Source: CAYXGE01 sp964464435
GTDB taxonomy: Bacteria; Pseudomonadota; Gammaproteobacteria; Burkholderiales; Methylophilaceae
Assembly (NCBI GenBank): GCA_964464435.1
Contig: CAYXGE010000002.1
Coordinates: 8,136-72,135 of the forward strand
Length of the DNA: 64,000 bases
Reading direction: 5' to 3'
The notes beneath the pieces were generated by a model. The model saw nothing but the letters and a program-made list of their open reading frames with translations. It did no database searches and had not been told where the DNA came from. Positions 32,938 through 42,422 of this stretch are shown here, in pieces (the first letter of the stretch is position 1; the number at the start of each line of letters is the position of its first letter). The position numbers and the translations under genes were made by a program.

Positions 32938-35900
32938 ATGCTAAGTCTTCGCGGCAGCTCTGCGCTTTCATCATTCAGATTAGAAAAAATTTTACAAGCA
33001 CTTAAAAAAAGTGCGCCTGAAATTAACCATTTATATGCAGAGTTTTGGCATTTTGTGTGGAGTGAGACGCCATTTAGTAGTGAACAGCAGGCCATACTGA
33101 GTCAAATTTTGACCTATGGCCCTAAAATGGTTGAAGAATCCCCTAATGGTGAGCTATTTTTGGTGATTCCCCGCCCTGGCACTATATCGCCATGGGCTTC
33201 GCGTGCGACTGATATTGCCAAACATTGTGGCTTGGCGCAGATTCAAAGAATCGAGCGAGGTATAGCCTTTTACGTGAGTAAAACTAATGGCAGTGCATTA
33301 AGCCTTGCTGAGCAACAAGCGTTAAAAGCAGCCATTCACGACCGTATGACTGAGGCTGTGTTTAGGCAATTAGACGATGCGCAAAAGCTGTTTCACACCG
33401 CAACACCAGCGCCTTTAAGCGTGGTGGATATTTTAGTGGGTGGTAAGGCTGCGTTAGAGCAAGCCAATGCAGACATGGGCTTAGCATTATCTACGGACGA
33501 AGTGGATTATTTGCTAGATAACTTTTTAAAAATGGGGCGCAATCCAACGGATGTAGAGTTGATGATGTTTGCGCAAGCCAATTCAGAGCATTGTCGCCAT
33601 AAAATCTTTAATGCCGACTGGGTCATTGATGGCGTGCCGCAAGAAAAGTCACTATTTGGCATGATACGCAACACCCATCAGCTTAACCCTGGCAACACTG
33701 TGGTGGCTTATTCAGACAACGCTTCTATTGTAGCTGGGGAGCGCACTAAGCGATTTTATCCACAAGTTGATGGTACATATCAATTTGTGGATGAAGAGAT
33801 GCATTTCTTGATGAAAGTGGAAACACATAATCATCCAACTGCAATTTCTCCTTTTGCTGGCGCCGCAACTGGTGCAGGTGGTGAAATTAGAGATGAAGGC
33901 GCAACAGGCAGTGGTTCTAAACCCAAGGCTGGTTTAACAGGGTTTTCTGTCTCTAACTTAAATATTCCTGATTTCACGCAACCTTGGGAGAAACCTTTTG
34001 GTAAGCCTTCACGAATTGCTTCTGCTTTACAAATTATGATTGATGGTCCACTAGGTGGCGCAGCGTACAACAATGAATTTGGTCGTCCCAACATTAATGG
34101 CTATTTTCGTACTTTAGAAATTGAAGCTGCAGGTGAAGTGCGCGGCTATCATAAGCCTATTATGCTCGCGGGTGGTGTTGGCAATATTTCAGCCAAACAT
34201 GCAAAAAAGAATCCGATTCCTGCTGGTGCGGCCTTGATTCAATTAGGTGGGCCAGCCATGTTGATTGGTTTAGGCGGTGGTGCGGCCTCAAGTATGGATA
34301 CTGGTGCAAATACCGAACATCTAGATTTTGACTCTGTACAACGAGGTAACCCCGAGTTAGAGCGTCGCGCGCAAGAGGTGATAGATAGATGCTGGCAAAT
34401 GGGTGATGCTAACCCTATTTTGAGTATTCATGATGTAGGCGCAGGGGGTATATCCAATGCATTTCCAGAGTTGGTGAATGATGCTGGCGTAGGGGCTTTG
34501 TTTCAGTTACGCAACGTGCATAATGAAGAGCCGGGTATGTCACCACGCGAGTTATGGAGCAATGAAGCGCAAGAGCGTTATGTGATGGCGGTGGCAAAAG
34601 AAAACTTAGCGTTATTTAAAGAATTGTGTGAGCGTGAACGTTGTCCATTTGCAATCGTTGGTTACGCAACTGAAGAACGTCATTTAACTGTTGAAGATAG
34701 TCATTTTGGCAATAAGCCAGTGGATATGGATTTATCGGTACTGTTGGGTAAGCCTCCAAAAATGACGCGTAATGTCAGTCATCAAGAGCGCGATTTAATG
34801 CCTTTCTCATTTGAAGGCATTAGCCTAAAGCAAGCTGCAGAGCGTGTGCTTAGGTTACCCGGTGTTGCCGATAAAACCTTTTTAATTACCATAGGCGACC
34901 GCTCCGTAACTGGCTTAGTAGCGCGTGAGCAAATGGTTGGTCCTTGGCAAGTGCCCGTTGCAGATGTAGCCGTAACACTTGCTGGTTTTGAAACCTATCG
35001 TGGTGAGGCATTTGCCATCGGTGAAAAAGCGCCGCTCGCGTTAATTGATGCACCAGCCTCTGGGCGTATGGCAATTGGTGAGGCGATTACCAACCTTGCT
35101 GCTAGTTACATTCAAGACATCAAAGAAATTAAGCTTTCCGCAAATTGGATGGCGCCTGCAGGGCATCCGGGGGAAGACGCTGCACTGTATGATACGGTGC
35201 GTGCAGTTGGAATGGAATTGTGCCCGCAATTAGGGATTAGTATTCCTGTTGGCAAAGATTCGATGTCAATGAAAACCGTTTGGGAAGAGGGGGCACAGAA
35301 AAAGGCGGTGACTGCCCCAATCTCATTGGTGGTAACTGCCTTTGCACCTACGCCTGATGCGCGAAAGACTCTTACGCCACAGCTAAGAACAGATTTAGGG
35401 GATACCAAGCTTATTTTAATTGACTTGGGTCATGGAAAAAACCGTATGGGCGGCTCTGCGCTAGCGCAAGTATATAGCGCCACTGATGATATTAGCCCCG
35501 ATGTTGACAATGCACAGCATCTCAAAGCTTTTTTTGCTGTCATTCAACGCTTGAATCTAGAAGGCACAATTTTGGCCTACCATGATAGGTCTGATGGAGG
35601 TTTATTTGTAACGCTAGCAGAAATGGCATTTGCAGGGCGCTGTGGCTTAGATATTGATATTAGCGAATTAGCAGGTGATGCACTGGCTACTTTGTTTAAT
35701 GAAGAGTTGGGTGCTGTATTACAAGTGCCTGCGCAATTAGCAGAAAGTATTTGTACACAAATCAACCATGATATTCCGCATAGCTGCCATATCATTGGCA
35801 TGCCAGTAGCCAATAATCATGGCTTTATTATCCGACAATTTGGACAAGTTTTATTCGCAGAAATGCGCGCAGACCTGCATCGTATGTGGTCAGAAACCAC

Positions 35901-36822
35901 CTATCACATGCAAAAAATGCGTGATAACCCTGTATGTGCTCAGCAAGAGTATGACCGTATTTTAGATTTAAAAGACCCTGGCTTACATGACTACTTAACG
36001 TTTGATTTAGCCAATAATGTGTCAGCCCCTTATTTGCATCTAGATAATAAACCTAAGATGGCAGTATTGCGTGAGCAGGGCGTTAATGGGCATGTTGAAA
36101 TGGCTGCCGCCTTTAATAGAGCTGGTTTCCAAGCCTATGACGTTCACATGAGCGATATTATTGCAGGTAGAGTTTCACTCAAAGATTTTGCCGGACTAGT
36201 TGCTTGCGGTGGTTTTTCTTATGGTGACGTACTTGGCGCTGGTGAAGGTTGGGCCAAATCTATCTTATTTAACAGTCGGGCTAGAGATGAGTTTTCAGCT
36301 TTTTTTGAACGAAGCGATTCATTTGCGCTAGGGGTATGTAATGGTTGCCAAATGATGAGTAATTTGCAATCAATTATTCCCGGCGCTAGTCATTGGCCAC
36401 ATTTTGTTCGTAATAAATCAGAGCAATTTGAAGCGCGCACCGCCATGGTTGAGGTGTTAGAATCACCTTCACTATTTTTTAGAGGCATGGCAGGAAGCCG
36501 AATGCCAATTGCTGTAGCGCATGGAGAAGGGTTTACGGAATTTTCTACAGAAAATGCTGTCAATGATGTAATGACTAAAAAGTTAGTGAGTTTACGCTTT
36601 GTAGATAATACTGGCGCAGCCACTGAGGTTTACCCTTTTAATCCAAATGGGTCTCCACGCGGACTAACAGGATTTACTACGGATGACGGGCGATTTAGCA
36701 TTATGATGCCGCATCCAGAGCGTGTATTTAGAACTGTGCAACATGCATGGCATCCCGATCATTGGCATGAAGACGCGCCTTGGATTAGGATGTTCCGCAA
36801 TGCAAGGCAATGGGTTGGTTAA
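32938..36822 (+). CDS. purL: Phosphoribosylformylglycinamidine synthase (large single-chain PurL)
   Basis: 1294 residues, the large proteobacterial form. Parts in order are a PurS-like N-terminal domain, the linker, two AIRS-type ATP-binding halves (NSEHCRHKIFNADW near 220; FAGAATGAGGEIRDEGATG near 305), and a C-terminal glutamine amidotransferase. The amidotransferase has nucleophilic Cys in LGVCNGCQMM near 1140 and MPHPERVFR near 1260. The enzyme converts FGAR, glutamine and ATP to FGAM in purine synthesis. It starts 135 bp after a terminator hairpin. Confidence 0.98.
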   Translation: MLSLRGSSALSSFRLEKILQALKKSAPEINHLYAEFWHFVWSETPFSSEQQAILSQILTYGPKMVEESPNGELFLVIPRPGTISPWASRATDIAKHCGLAQIQRIERGIAFYVSKTNGSALSLAEQQALKAAIHDRMTEAVFRQLDDAQKLFHTATPAPLSVVDILVGGKAALEQANADMGLALSTDEVDYLLDNFLKMGRNPTDVELMMFAQANSEHCRHKIFNADWVIDGVPQEKSLFGMIRNTHQLNPGNTVVAYSDNASIVAGERTKRFYPQVDGTYQFVDEEMHFLMKVETHNHPTAISPFAGAATGAGGEIRDEGATGSGSKPKAGLTGFSVSNLNIPDFTQPWEKPFGKPSRIASALQIMIDGPLGGAAYNNEFGRPNINGYFRTLEIEAAGEVRGYHKPIMLAGGVGNISAKHAKKNPIPAGAALIQLGGPAMLIGLGGGAASSMDTGANTEHLDFDSVQRGNPELERRAQEVIDRCWQMGDANPILSIHDVGAGGISNAFPELVNDAGVGALFQLRNVHNEEPGMSPRELWSNEAQERYVMAVAKENLALFKELCERERCPFAIVGYATEERHLTVEDSHFGNKPVDMDLSVLLGKPPKMTRNVSHQERDLMPFSFEGISLKQAAERVLRLPGVADKTFLITIGDRSVTGLVAREQMVGPWQVPVADVAVTLAGFETYRGEAFAIGEKAPLALIDAPASGRMAIGEAITNLAASYIQDIKEIKLSANWMAPAGHPGEDAALYDTVRAVGMELCPQLGISIPVGKDSMSMKTVWEEGAQKKAVTAPISLVVTAFAPTPDARKTLTPQLRTDLGDTKLILIDLGHGKNRMGGSALAQVYSATDDISPDVDNAQHLKAFFAVIQRLNLEGTILAYHDRSDGGLFVTLAEMAFAGRCGLDIDISELAGDALATLFNEELGAVLQVPAQLAESICTQINHDIPHSCHIIGMPVANNHGFIIRQFGQVLFAEMRADLHRMWSETTYHMQKMRDNPVCAQQEYDRILDLKDPGLHDYLTFDLANNVSAPYLHLDNKPKMAVLREQGVNGHVEMAAAFNRAGFQAYDVHMSDIIAGRVSLKDFAGLVACGGFSYGDVLGAGEGWAKSILFNSRARDEFSAFFERSDSFALGVCNGCQMMSNLQSIIPGASHWPHFVRNKSEQFEARTAMVEVLESPSLFFRGMAGSRMPIAVAHGEGFTEFSTENAVNDVMTKKLVSLRFVDNTGAATEVYPFNPNGSPRGLTGFTTDDGRFSIMMPHPERVFRTVQHAWHPDHWHEDAPWIRMFRNARQWVG

Positions 36823-36854
36823 TTTAAAAAGTAGTAATTGAGGAGATTAAAAGT

Positions 36855-37337
36855 ATGAAATTGATTAAAGCCTTATTTCTGGTGTTATCGCTTAGCCTTT
36901 CAGCATCAGCGTTTGCAATTAACGATGATGACTACATGCCATACACGGCTGCACTTGGTGAGGGCAACTTAAAGTTTGTGAAATCAATCATTGAAAGCGA
37001 TAAAGCAAAAGTAAACGAAAAGTTTTTTGGTTGGTCTGCGTTACAAATCGCCGCCAATAAAGGACAGCTCGAAATAGTTAAATATTTACTAGATAAAGGT
37101 GCTGAAATTAATTATCAACATCCAGTCAGTATGAATACTGCCTTTCATTTGGCCGCATTAAGTAACCATAAAAATGTATTGAAATATCTGGTGGAAAGAG
37201 GCGCTGATGTTAATATTAAACTTAAGGCTGATGTGTCTTTGATTAGACCACTAAAGGATGAAGGTAATACAGAAATGGTTGAGTATTTAAAAAGCTTAGG
37301 TGTTTCTGAAGAGGGTTGCCAAGGACAATGTTTCTAA
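36855..37337 (+). CDS. Exported ankyrin-repeat protein
   Basis: 160 residues with a signal peptide (LFLVLSLSLSASAFA) and about three ankyrin repeats: GWSALQIAANKGQLEIVKYL, NTAFHLAALSNHKNVLKYL and a divergent last one. The predicted location is the periplasm. Small periplasmic ankyrin proteins have been linked to protection of haem enzymes in Pseudomonas (AnkB beside catalase). Here the next gene encodes a c-type cytochrome starting 13 bp downstream, so a partner role is possible but unproven. A C-terminal CQGQCF could form a disulfide. AGGAG precedes the ATG. Confidence 0.85.
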   Translation: MKLIKALFLVLSLSLSASAFAINDDDYMPYTAALGEGNLKFVKSIIESDKAKVNEKFFGWSALQIAANKGQLEIVKYLLDKGAEINYQHPVSMNTAFHLAALSNHKNVLKYLVERGADVNIKLKADVSLIRPLKDEGNTEMVEYLKSLGVSEEGCQGQCF

Positions 37338-37350
37338 TTTAATTGCATAT

Positions 37351-37722
37351 ATGCTTTCGAATACCATCCGTGTAGGCTTATCAGTTGCCTTATTGCTCAA
37401 GGCAATAACAGCCTATGCGGGTGATGCCTTTTCAGAATCTGAAAAACAACATATTCAAGTATTAGCGGGTTCTTGCGCAGCGTGCCATGGCACAAATGGC
37501 AATGCGTTGGCTGGCAATAAATCATTAGCTGGCTTAGAAAGCCAATATTTCATCAATAAACTGAATGATTATAAATCGGGTAAGCAGCCCTCTACTGTGA
37601 TGCACAGACATGCAAAAGGGCTAACCGAAGTTGAAATTCAACTACTCGCTCAACACTTTTCAAGCCTTAAGCCAAGACCTGCAGGCCTTCCAAAACATCC
37701 CGTTCGTCCCGAGAATTTCTAA
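37351..37722 (+). CDS. Mono-haem c-type cytochrome (flavocytochrome c subunit-like)
   Basis: 123 residues from the ATG at 37351, which begins a clean signal peptide (VGLSVALLLKAITAYAGDA). A frame open from 37300 would overlap the ankyrin gene. One haem site, GSCAACHGTNGN, is near residue 46, with a likely axial Met in STVMHRHAKG. The size and motifs match class I c553-like cytochromes, including small subunits of flavocytochrome c. The flavoprotein gene starts 2 bp after its stop, which strongly suggests that the two form a complex. No clear ribosome site is visible. Confidence 0.88.
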   Translation: MLSNTIRVGLSVALLLKAITAYAGDAFSESEKQHIQVLAGSCAACHGTNGNALAGNKSLAGLESQYFINKLNDYKSGKQPSTVMHRHAKGLTEVEIQLLAQHFSSLKPRPAGLPKHPVRPENF

Positions 37723-37724
37723 AT

Positions 37725-38987
37725 ATGAATCGTCGTCAATTTATACAACAAGGCTTGATATTGACGGCGAGTAGTTTAGGTGCTTGTGCAATCAATAAGC
37801 CTTTAATTGAACCAAAACAACGGGTTGTGGTGATAGGTGGTGGGTACGCTGGGGCTACCGTTGCCAAATATATTCGTCTCTGGAGCCAACATCAAATAGA
37901 GGTTGTAGTTGTCGAGCCTAATCCCTATTTCATCTCATGTCCATTGAGCAATTTAGTGTTGGGTGGTAGCAAAACGATTGATGACCTAAGTTTTACTTAT
38001 GATAGCTTGATAGCCAATCATGGTATACAGTGGGTTAAAGATCAGGTTATGCAGATTCATACTGAGACGAAAACTATCCACATGTCACGTGCAAGCTTGC
38101 ACTATGATAGGTTGGTCATTGCCCCTGGCATCGATTTTAATTACGATGCATTGCCAGTATTACAAGAGGCAAACATGCAATTGCAAATTCCGCATGCTTG
38201 GAAAGCTGGAAAGCAAACCGTTGCTCTTAGAAAGCAACTGGAGGCGATGCCTGATGGTGGAGTGTTTGTTATGACAATTCCTTTAGCGCCATACCGTTGT
38301 CCGCCTGGCCCATATGAGCGTGTCTGCCAAGTCGCTTCTTATTTCAAACAGCATAAAGCTAAAAGTAAAATTATAGTGCTAGACGCTAACCCTGAAATTG
38401 TGTCTAAAAAAGGCTTGTTTAATAAAGTGTTTCTTGAAATGTATGCGGGCATGATTGATTACCGCCCCAATAGTGCCATTCAACAGCTTGATGCAACAAC
38501 AAAAACCATTAAAACTGAGTTTGAAACTGAACGTGCAGATGTGCTTAATGTGATTCCCACTCAGCTTGCGGGTAAGGTTGCACAATTAGCGCAGTTAACT
38601 AATATTGATAAGCGCTGGTGTGAAGTGGACTTTTTAAGCTATGAGTCAAAAGTTAGCCCCAATGTGCATGTGATTGGTGATGCAGTGTTTTCAGCTTTAC
38701 CTAAGTCTGCGCATATGGCTACTTCACAAGCCAGAGTATGTGCGGCGGCAATTGTGTCGCTCATGCGCGAGCAAACACCAGACCCCGCTCCTGTGTTTGC
38801 CAATACCTGCTATAGCTTTGTCAATGACCATATGGCCATGCATGTGGCTAATGTTTACCGCTATCATGCAGAAAAGCAAGTGATGTTACCTGCAGATGGT
38901 GGTGGCGTATCTGCCGCCCCTTCATTAGAAGAAGGTACGTTTGGTATGGCATGGGCGCAAAATATCTGGTCTGATACGCTCACTTAA
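37725..38987 (+). CDS. Flavocytochrome c sulfide dehydrogenase-like flavoprotein (FccB family)
   Basis: 420 residues. The N-terminus MNRRQFIQQGLILTASSLGA is a twin-arginine signal with a possible lipobox cysteine. The FAD-binding VVVIGGGYAGATVAKYI follows near residue 34. The segments SCPLSNLVLGG, APYRCPPGPYERVC and the C-terminal FCSD domain (ANTCYSFVNDH, MAWAQNIWSD) match FccB and supply cysteines for the active-site disulfide. FccAB oxidises sulfide in the periplasm and passes electrons to cytochrome c. The substrate here is inferred from family only; related proteins act on other sulfur compounds or are uncharacterised. Confidence 0.87.
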   Translation: MNRRQFIQQGLILTASSLGACAINKPLIEPKQRVVVIGGGYAGATVAKYIRLWSQHQIEVVVVEPNPYFISCPLSNLVLGGSKTIDDLSFTYDSLIANHGIQWVKDQVMQIHTETKTIHMSRASLHYDRLVIAPGIDFNYDALPVLQEANMQLQIPHAWKAGKQTVALRKQLEAMPDGGVFVMTIPLAPYRCPPGPYERVCQVASYFKQHKAKSKIIVLDANPEIVSKKGLFNKVFLEMYAGMIDYRPNSAIQQLDATTKTIKTEFETERADVLNVIPTQLAGKVAQLAQLTNIDKRWCEVDFLSYESKVSPNVHVIGDAVFSALPKSAHMATSQARVCAAAIVSLMREQTPDPAPVFANTCYSFVNDHMAMHVANVYRYHAEKQVMLPADGGGVSAAPSLEEGTFGMAWAQNIWSDTLT

Positions 38988-39007
38988 TGATTTTCATTGG
39001 GTAATAT

Positions 39008-40216
39008 ATGAAAATACTCAAATACACCTTGTATTTGCTCGTTGGGTTTGTTGTATTTGTGAGTGCGGGGCATGCGATTACGCGCTATATTGATACCAAT
39101 CAATCTGAAGATATACTCAAATCCCTCACTATCCACCCAGAGTTTGATATTCAATTTTTCGCAGGTCATGTTGCGGGTCAACGCTTAGCTGGTGCACGTA
39201 TGATGGCTATTGGCCCTGATGGAAATTTATATCTCTCACTTTCCAAACAAAATAAAGTGGTCATGTTGCCCGATGAAGACCACGATGGTGTTGCAGATAA
39301 AATAGTCATGGTGGCTGAACATGGATTGAATGCACCTCATGGCTTGGCATTTGTGAATGGACAACTTTATGTAGCTAATCAAGACAGTGTAGTAGTGCTC
39401 AAGCAAGAAGATAACGCTTGGCCTGCAGTTGGCATTAAACCTATTATTGTTGGTTTGCCAACTGGAGGACATACCTACAAAAGCCTTAAGTTGGGGCCAG
39501 ATGGGTATTTATATATAAATGTTGGGTCAAGCTGCAATGTGTGTGAAGAGTCGGATGCAAACCGTGCTACTATGCATCGCTATACCATAGATGGCAAACC
39601 AGCAGGGGCATTACAGACTTTGGGTAGGCACAGTCAAAGCCCTGTTTGGGCAAGAGGCTTAAGAAACTCACAGGGATACGCATGGCATCCAATAACAAAA
39701 GCCATGTTTGCCACAAATGAAGGTGCTGATAACCGCTCTGAAACTAAGCATGGTCAGGTCAATGACGAGTTACCCCCAGAGCATTTAAATATTATTGAAG
39801 CTAACCAACATTATGGCTGGCCCTACTGTTGGGGTAATCAGTTTGCTGACCCTAACTTTCCTCAACCTACAGGATTTTGTTCTAGTACTAAAGCACCAGC
39901 CATTACGTTTACATCACACAGCACGCCAATAGGAATAAGCTTCTTACACCAAGCTGATGTTTCCAGCCAATTTAAAACAGATGCGATTGTTGCGCTTCAC
40001 GGTTCTTGGAACCGTGAGCAACCTTCTGGATACAAACTAGTACGCGTTAAGATGAATGCTCAGCATTTACCTACGGCAGTTGAAGATTTTGTGTCAGGTT
40101 GGCTAAAAGCTAAAAGTGCTTGGGGAAGACCAGTAGATGTGATTGTGGGCGCTGATCACGCAATCTATGTTTCTGATGATAAGCTAGGCGTAGTGTATCG
40201 TATTACACGGAAATAA
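39008..40216 (+). CDS. Membrane-anchored PQQ-dependent sugar dehydrogenase-like beta-propeller protein
   Basis: 402 residues. An N-terminal membrane helix (TLYLLVGFVVFVSAGHAI) leads to a six-blade propeller of the glucose/sorbosone dehydrogenase family. APHGLAF near residue 114 holds the likely catalytic His, WARGLRNSQGYAW near 215 the conserved Arg, and HYGWPYCWGNQ follows. An unusual CNVCEES segment lies near 178. Soluble members oxidise aldoses using PQQ. PQQ is plausible in a methylotroph, whose methanol dehydrogenase uses it, but no PQQ genes are in the window. It is 20 bp after the flavoprotein gene, probably in one operon. Confidence 0.82.
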   Translation: MKILKYTLYLLVGFVVFVSAGHAITRYIDTNQSEDILKSLTIHPEFDIQFFAGHVAGQRLAGARMMAIGPDGNLYLSLSKQNKVVMLPDEDHDGVADKIVMVAEHGLNAPHGLAFVNGQLYVANQDSVVVLKQEDNAWPAVGIKPIIVGLPTGGHTYKSLKLGPDGYLYINVGSSCNVCEESDANRATMHRYTIDGKPAGALQTLGRHSQSPVWARGLRNSQGYAWHPITKAMFATNEGADNRSETKHGQVNDELPPEHLNIIEANQHYGWPYCWGNQFADPNFPQPTGFCSSTKAPAITFTSHSTPIGISFLHQADVSSQFKTDAIVALHGSWNREQPSGYKLVRVKMNAQHLPTAVEDFVSGWLKAKSAWGRPVDVIVGADHAIYVSDDKLGVVYRITRK

Positions 40217-40231
40217 TTAGGGTATCTCTAT

Positions 40232-40849
40232 ATGAAATGCTATTTAAAATGTGTGCAGATTTTGCTCTTGTTGCTTGCCATAAGTTGTCATGCGCAAGCT
40301 AATAACCAAAAAGAAGCTAAGGTATTGTTATATATTCAAGCCCAAGAGTACGAGCATCCAGTCAAACTTTGGCAATACTTCAAAGACCATTGGTTTAAGC
40401 AAGGCCCTTTAGTTGAAGCGGCAGCTGAACAAGTGCTCTCTCAACAGTTTGGAGAAGTGGCAATGTGCCCAGCAGAAGAGTCTGCGTCAGCAAGCACAGC
40501 AACAATACAACAGTCTAATGCGGGTCAACTATTAGTATGGCTGAGACCACGTATTTTTTATAACCCACAATCGCAAGTTTTTTACGCCAAAATTACTGCT
40601 GTCGCCTATGACCAAGATGGAAAACTCATTGAGACATTTGTAGGCGAAGCTAACAAATTTGGCTTTTTAGATATCAAACCTGAGCTACAGTTAAATCAAG
40701 TGTATGTTAAATCGATGCAAATCATTGCAGACAAAATGTGGGCTGATAATAAAATTCAAACTGCACTTAAACAAGCCATCTCAACGCATGATAATTGTGC
40801 TATGGTCAATCTATTACCAACCCCAAAAATTCAATTCATGTCGTTTTAA
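40232..40849 (+). CDS. Exported protein of unknown function
   Basis: 205 residues with a signal peptide (VQILLLLLAISCHAQA). No family is recognised. The mature part has YIQAQEYEHPVKLWQYFKDH, a Ser/Ala-rich segment, and predicted beta strands in LLVWLRPRIFYNPQSQVFYA and ITAVAYDQDGKLIETFVGEA. It contains two cysteines (MCPAEE, DNCAMV) that could form a periplasmic disulfide. It lies 15 bp after the sugar-dehydrogenase-like gene and 24 bp before another exported propeller gene, so it is probably part of the same transcript. Confidence 0.75.
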   Translation: MKCYLKCVQILLLLLAISCHAQANNQKEAKVLLYIQAQEYEHPVKLWQYFKDHWFKQGPLVEAAAEQVLSQQFGEVAMCPAEESASASTATIQQSNAGQLLVWLRPRIFYNPQSQVFYAKITAVAYDQDGKLIETFVGEANKFGFLDIKPELQLNQVYVKSMQIIADKMWADNKIQTALKQAISTHDNCAMVNLLPTPKIQFMSF

Positions 40850-40873
40850 CATGACATCATAAAAGGAAAGCAA

Positions 40874-41716
40874 ATGAACATCACAAAAATGACTTTGACA
40901 TGGTTAGCACTATTTTTCACAGCTCTGGCTTGTGCTGAACAACCAACGCAAGTAACTGGTTTGCATATGCCTGAATCAGTAATACAGGCAAAAGATGGAC
41001 GTATATTGGTATCAGAGATTGGTGAGTTCGGTAAAGATGGCGATGGTGCTATTAGTATTATTGATAGTCAGGGCAAACTGATGCCGTTTGCTAAAGGGAT
41101 GGATGACCCCAAAGGACTAGCGATGGTGGGAGATACCTTATTTGTTGCGGATAAAACACGAATATTAAAGGTGGATGCGCAAGGTGAATGGACAGTCTTT
41201 GTGAATGCTGAAGCTTTTCCTAAAACGCCAGAGTTTTTAAACGACCTTGAATCTGATGTTATGGGTAATTTATATGTATCTGACTCAGGTGATTTAAAGG
41301 GTGGTGGCGGTGCAATCTATAAAATTAATCCGCAAGGTCAAGTGAGCTTGGTGATTAACACGCAAATGGATGCCAGAGTACTTACCCCCAATGGTTTATT
41401 GATTGAAGATCAGGGCAAACAGTTAATTTGGGTGGACTTTACTTCTGGGATTTTGTACCAGTTGAATATGCAAGATAACACCATGCTTGCGATTGCAGAA
41501 GGCTTTGGTGGCGGCGATGGAATAGTGAGACATGCGGGTATTTTGTACGTGAGCGATTGGAAAAATGGCAAGGTGTTTAGCGTACAAACGGGTCACGTTA
41601 CCCTGCTCAGGGGCGATTTTAAAGCCGCTGCTGACATTACATTAACACAAGACGGAAACTATTTATTAGTTCCAGATATGAAAGCCGGCGAAGTGGTCTA
41701 TTTGCCGCTGCACTAA
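40874..41716 (+). CDS. Exported SMP-30/NHL-type beta-propeller protein
   Basis: 280 residues with a signal peptide (LTWLALFFTALACA) and repeated blade motifs: MPESVIQAKDGRILVSEIGE, DDPKGLAMVGDTLFVADKT, LYVSDSGDLKGGGG and GILYVSDWKNGKVF. The fold resembles SMP-30/gluconolactonase and NHL propellers. A lactonase downstream of a sugar dehydrogenase would make sense as a pair (aldose to lactone to acid), but the metal ligands of gluconolactonases cannot be confirmed by eye. It is the last gene of the exported-protein run starting at 36855. Confidence 0.78.
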   Translation: MNITKMTLTWLALFFTALACAEQPTQVTGLHMPESVIQAKDGRILVSEIGEFGKDGDGAISIIDSQGKLMPFAKGMDDPKGLAMVGDTLFVADKTRILKVDAQGEWTVFVNAEAFPKTPEFLNDLESDVMGNLYVSDSGDLKGGGGAIYKINPQGQVSLVINTQMDARVLTPNGLLIEDQGKQLIWVDFTSGILYQLNMQDNTMLAIAEGFGGGDGIVRHAGILYVSDWKNGKVFSVQTGHVTLLRGDFKAAADITLTQDGNYLLVPDMKAGEVVYLPLH

Positions 41717-41759
41717 ATTCAATCTGACTTTAATAGTATTCTAAGAATCACAATATCTG

Positions 41760-42314
41760 TTATTGGGATGGATTTGGCGTTAGTGTGACCTGTAAGTTGT
41801 TACCTATAATTTTAAAATCCTGAGGGGTGTAGTCCGTACCACCAAAACGCAGGTCTTCTGGTTTAAGCTGATATAACACCATCCCTGATAACAACTCACC
41901 ACCAATATGCTTGGCTAGTGCAGTTAATGATGCATTATGTTGGCTATCTAAACCAGCTATCTCAATATTATCGACAATAGCGTCATCCAACAAAACCGCT
42001 TGTTCATCCGCGGCATATCTAAGCATGCCAGAAATATGCATTTTACCGTTTAAGGTTTTGGCTATCCACGGGCTTTTAAACTGCGTATCAAGCGTGGCAT
42101 TAAGACGATTTGTTTTTTCGTTTAATTGTATTATTGGGTTGCTAAGTTGAATATGAATCACCTTCATTAAGGTGATGGGGGTGCTGATATGCTTTGCCAG
42201 CTTAGTTTGTAACGTTTTTTCATTAATTGAAAATGTTTTTGGCCCAGTTGTGGCACAGCCTGACAAGGCAAATGTGTAAAAAAATATTAACAATATCTTA
42301 CAGTTGATGTACAT
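41760..42314 (-). CDS. DUF1439 family lipoprotein (YceB-like)
   Basis: 184 residues. The N-terminus ends in the lipobox LSGC, so the protein should be lipidated and held in the outer or inner membrane. The rest is a beta-rich domain (TFSINEKTLQTKLAKHI, NRLNATLDTQFKSPW) of the DUF1439/YceB family, whose function is unknown. It is convergent with the upstream exported-protein cluster and divergent from the DUF455 gene. Confidence 0.82.
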   Translation of the reverse strand: MYINCKILLIFFYTFALSGCATTGPKTFSINEKTLQTKLAKHISTPITLMKVIHIQLSNPIIQLNEKTNRLNATLDTQFKSPWIAKTLNGKMHISGMLRYAADEQAVLLDDAIVDNIEIAGLDSQHNASLTALAKHIGGELLSGMVLYQLKPEDLRFGGTDYTPQDFKIIGNNLQVTLTPNPSQ

Positions 42315-42422
42315 TTTACGACTATACTCACTTTAGTTGAAATTGCATAAGTACAATGCTCAGTTTAAGACCTTTACATATTAATACAAGTCGTTAATGT
42401 GTGATCAATGTGGTGCTAAAAA

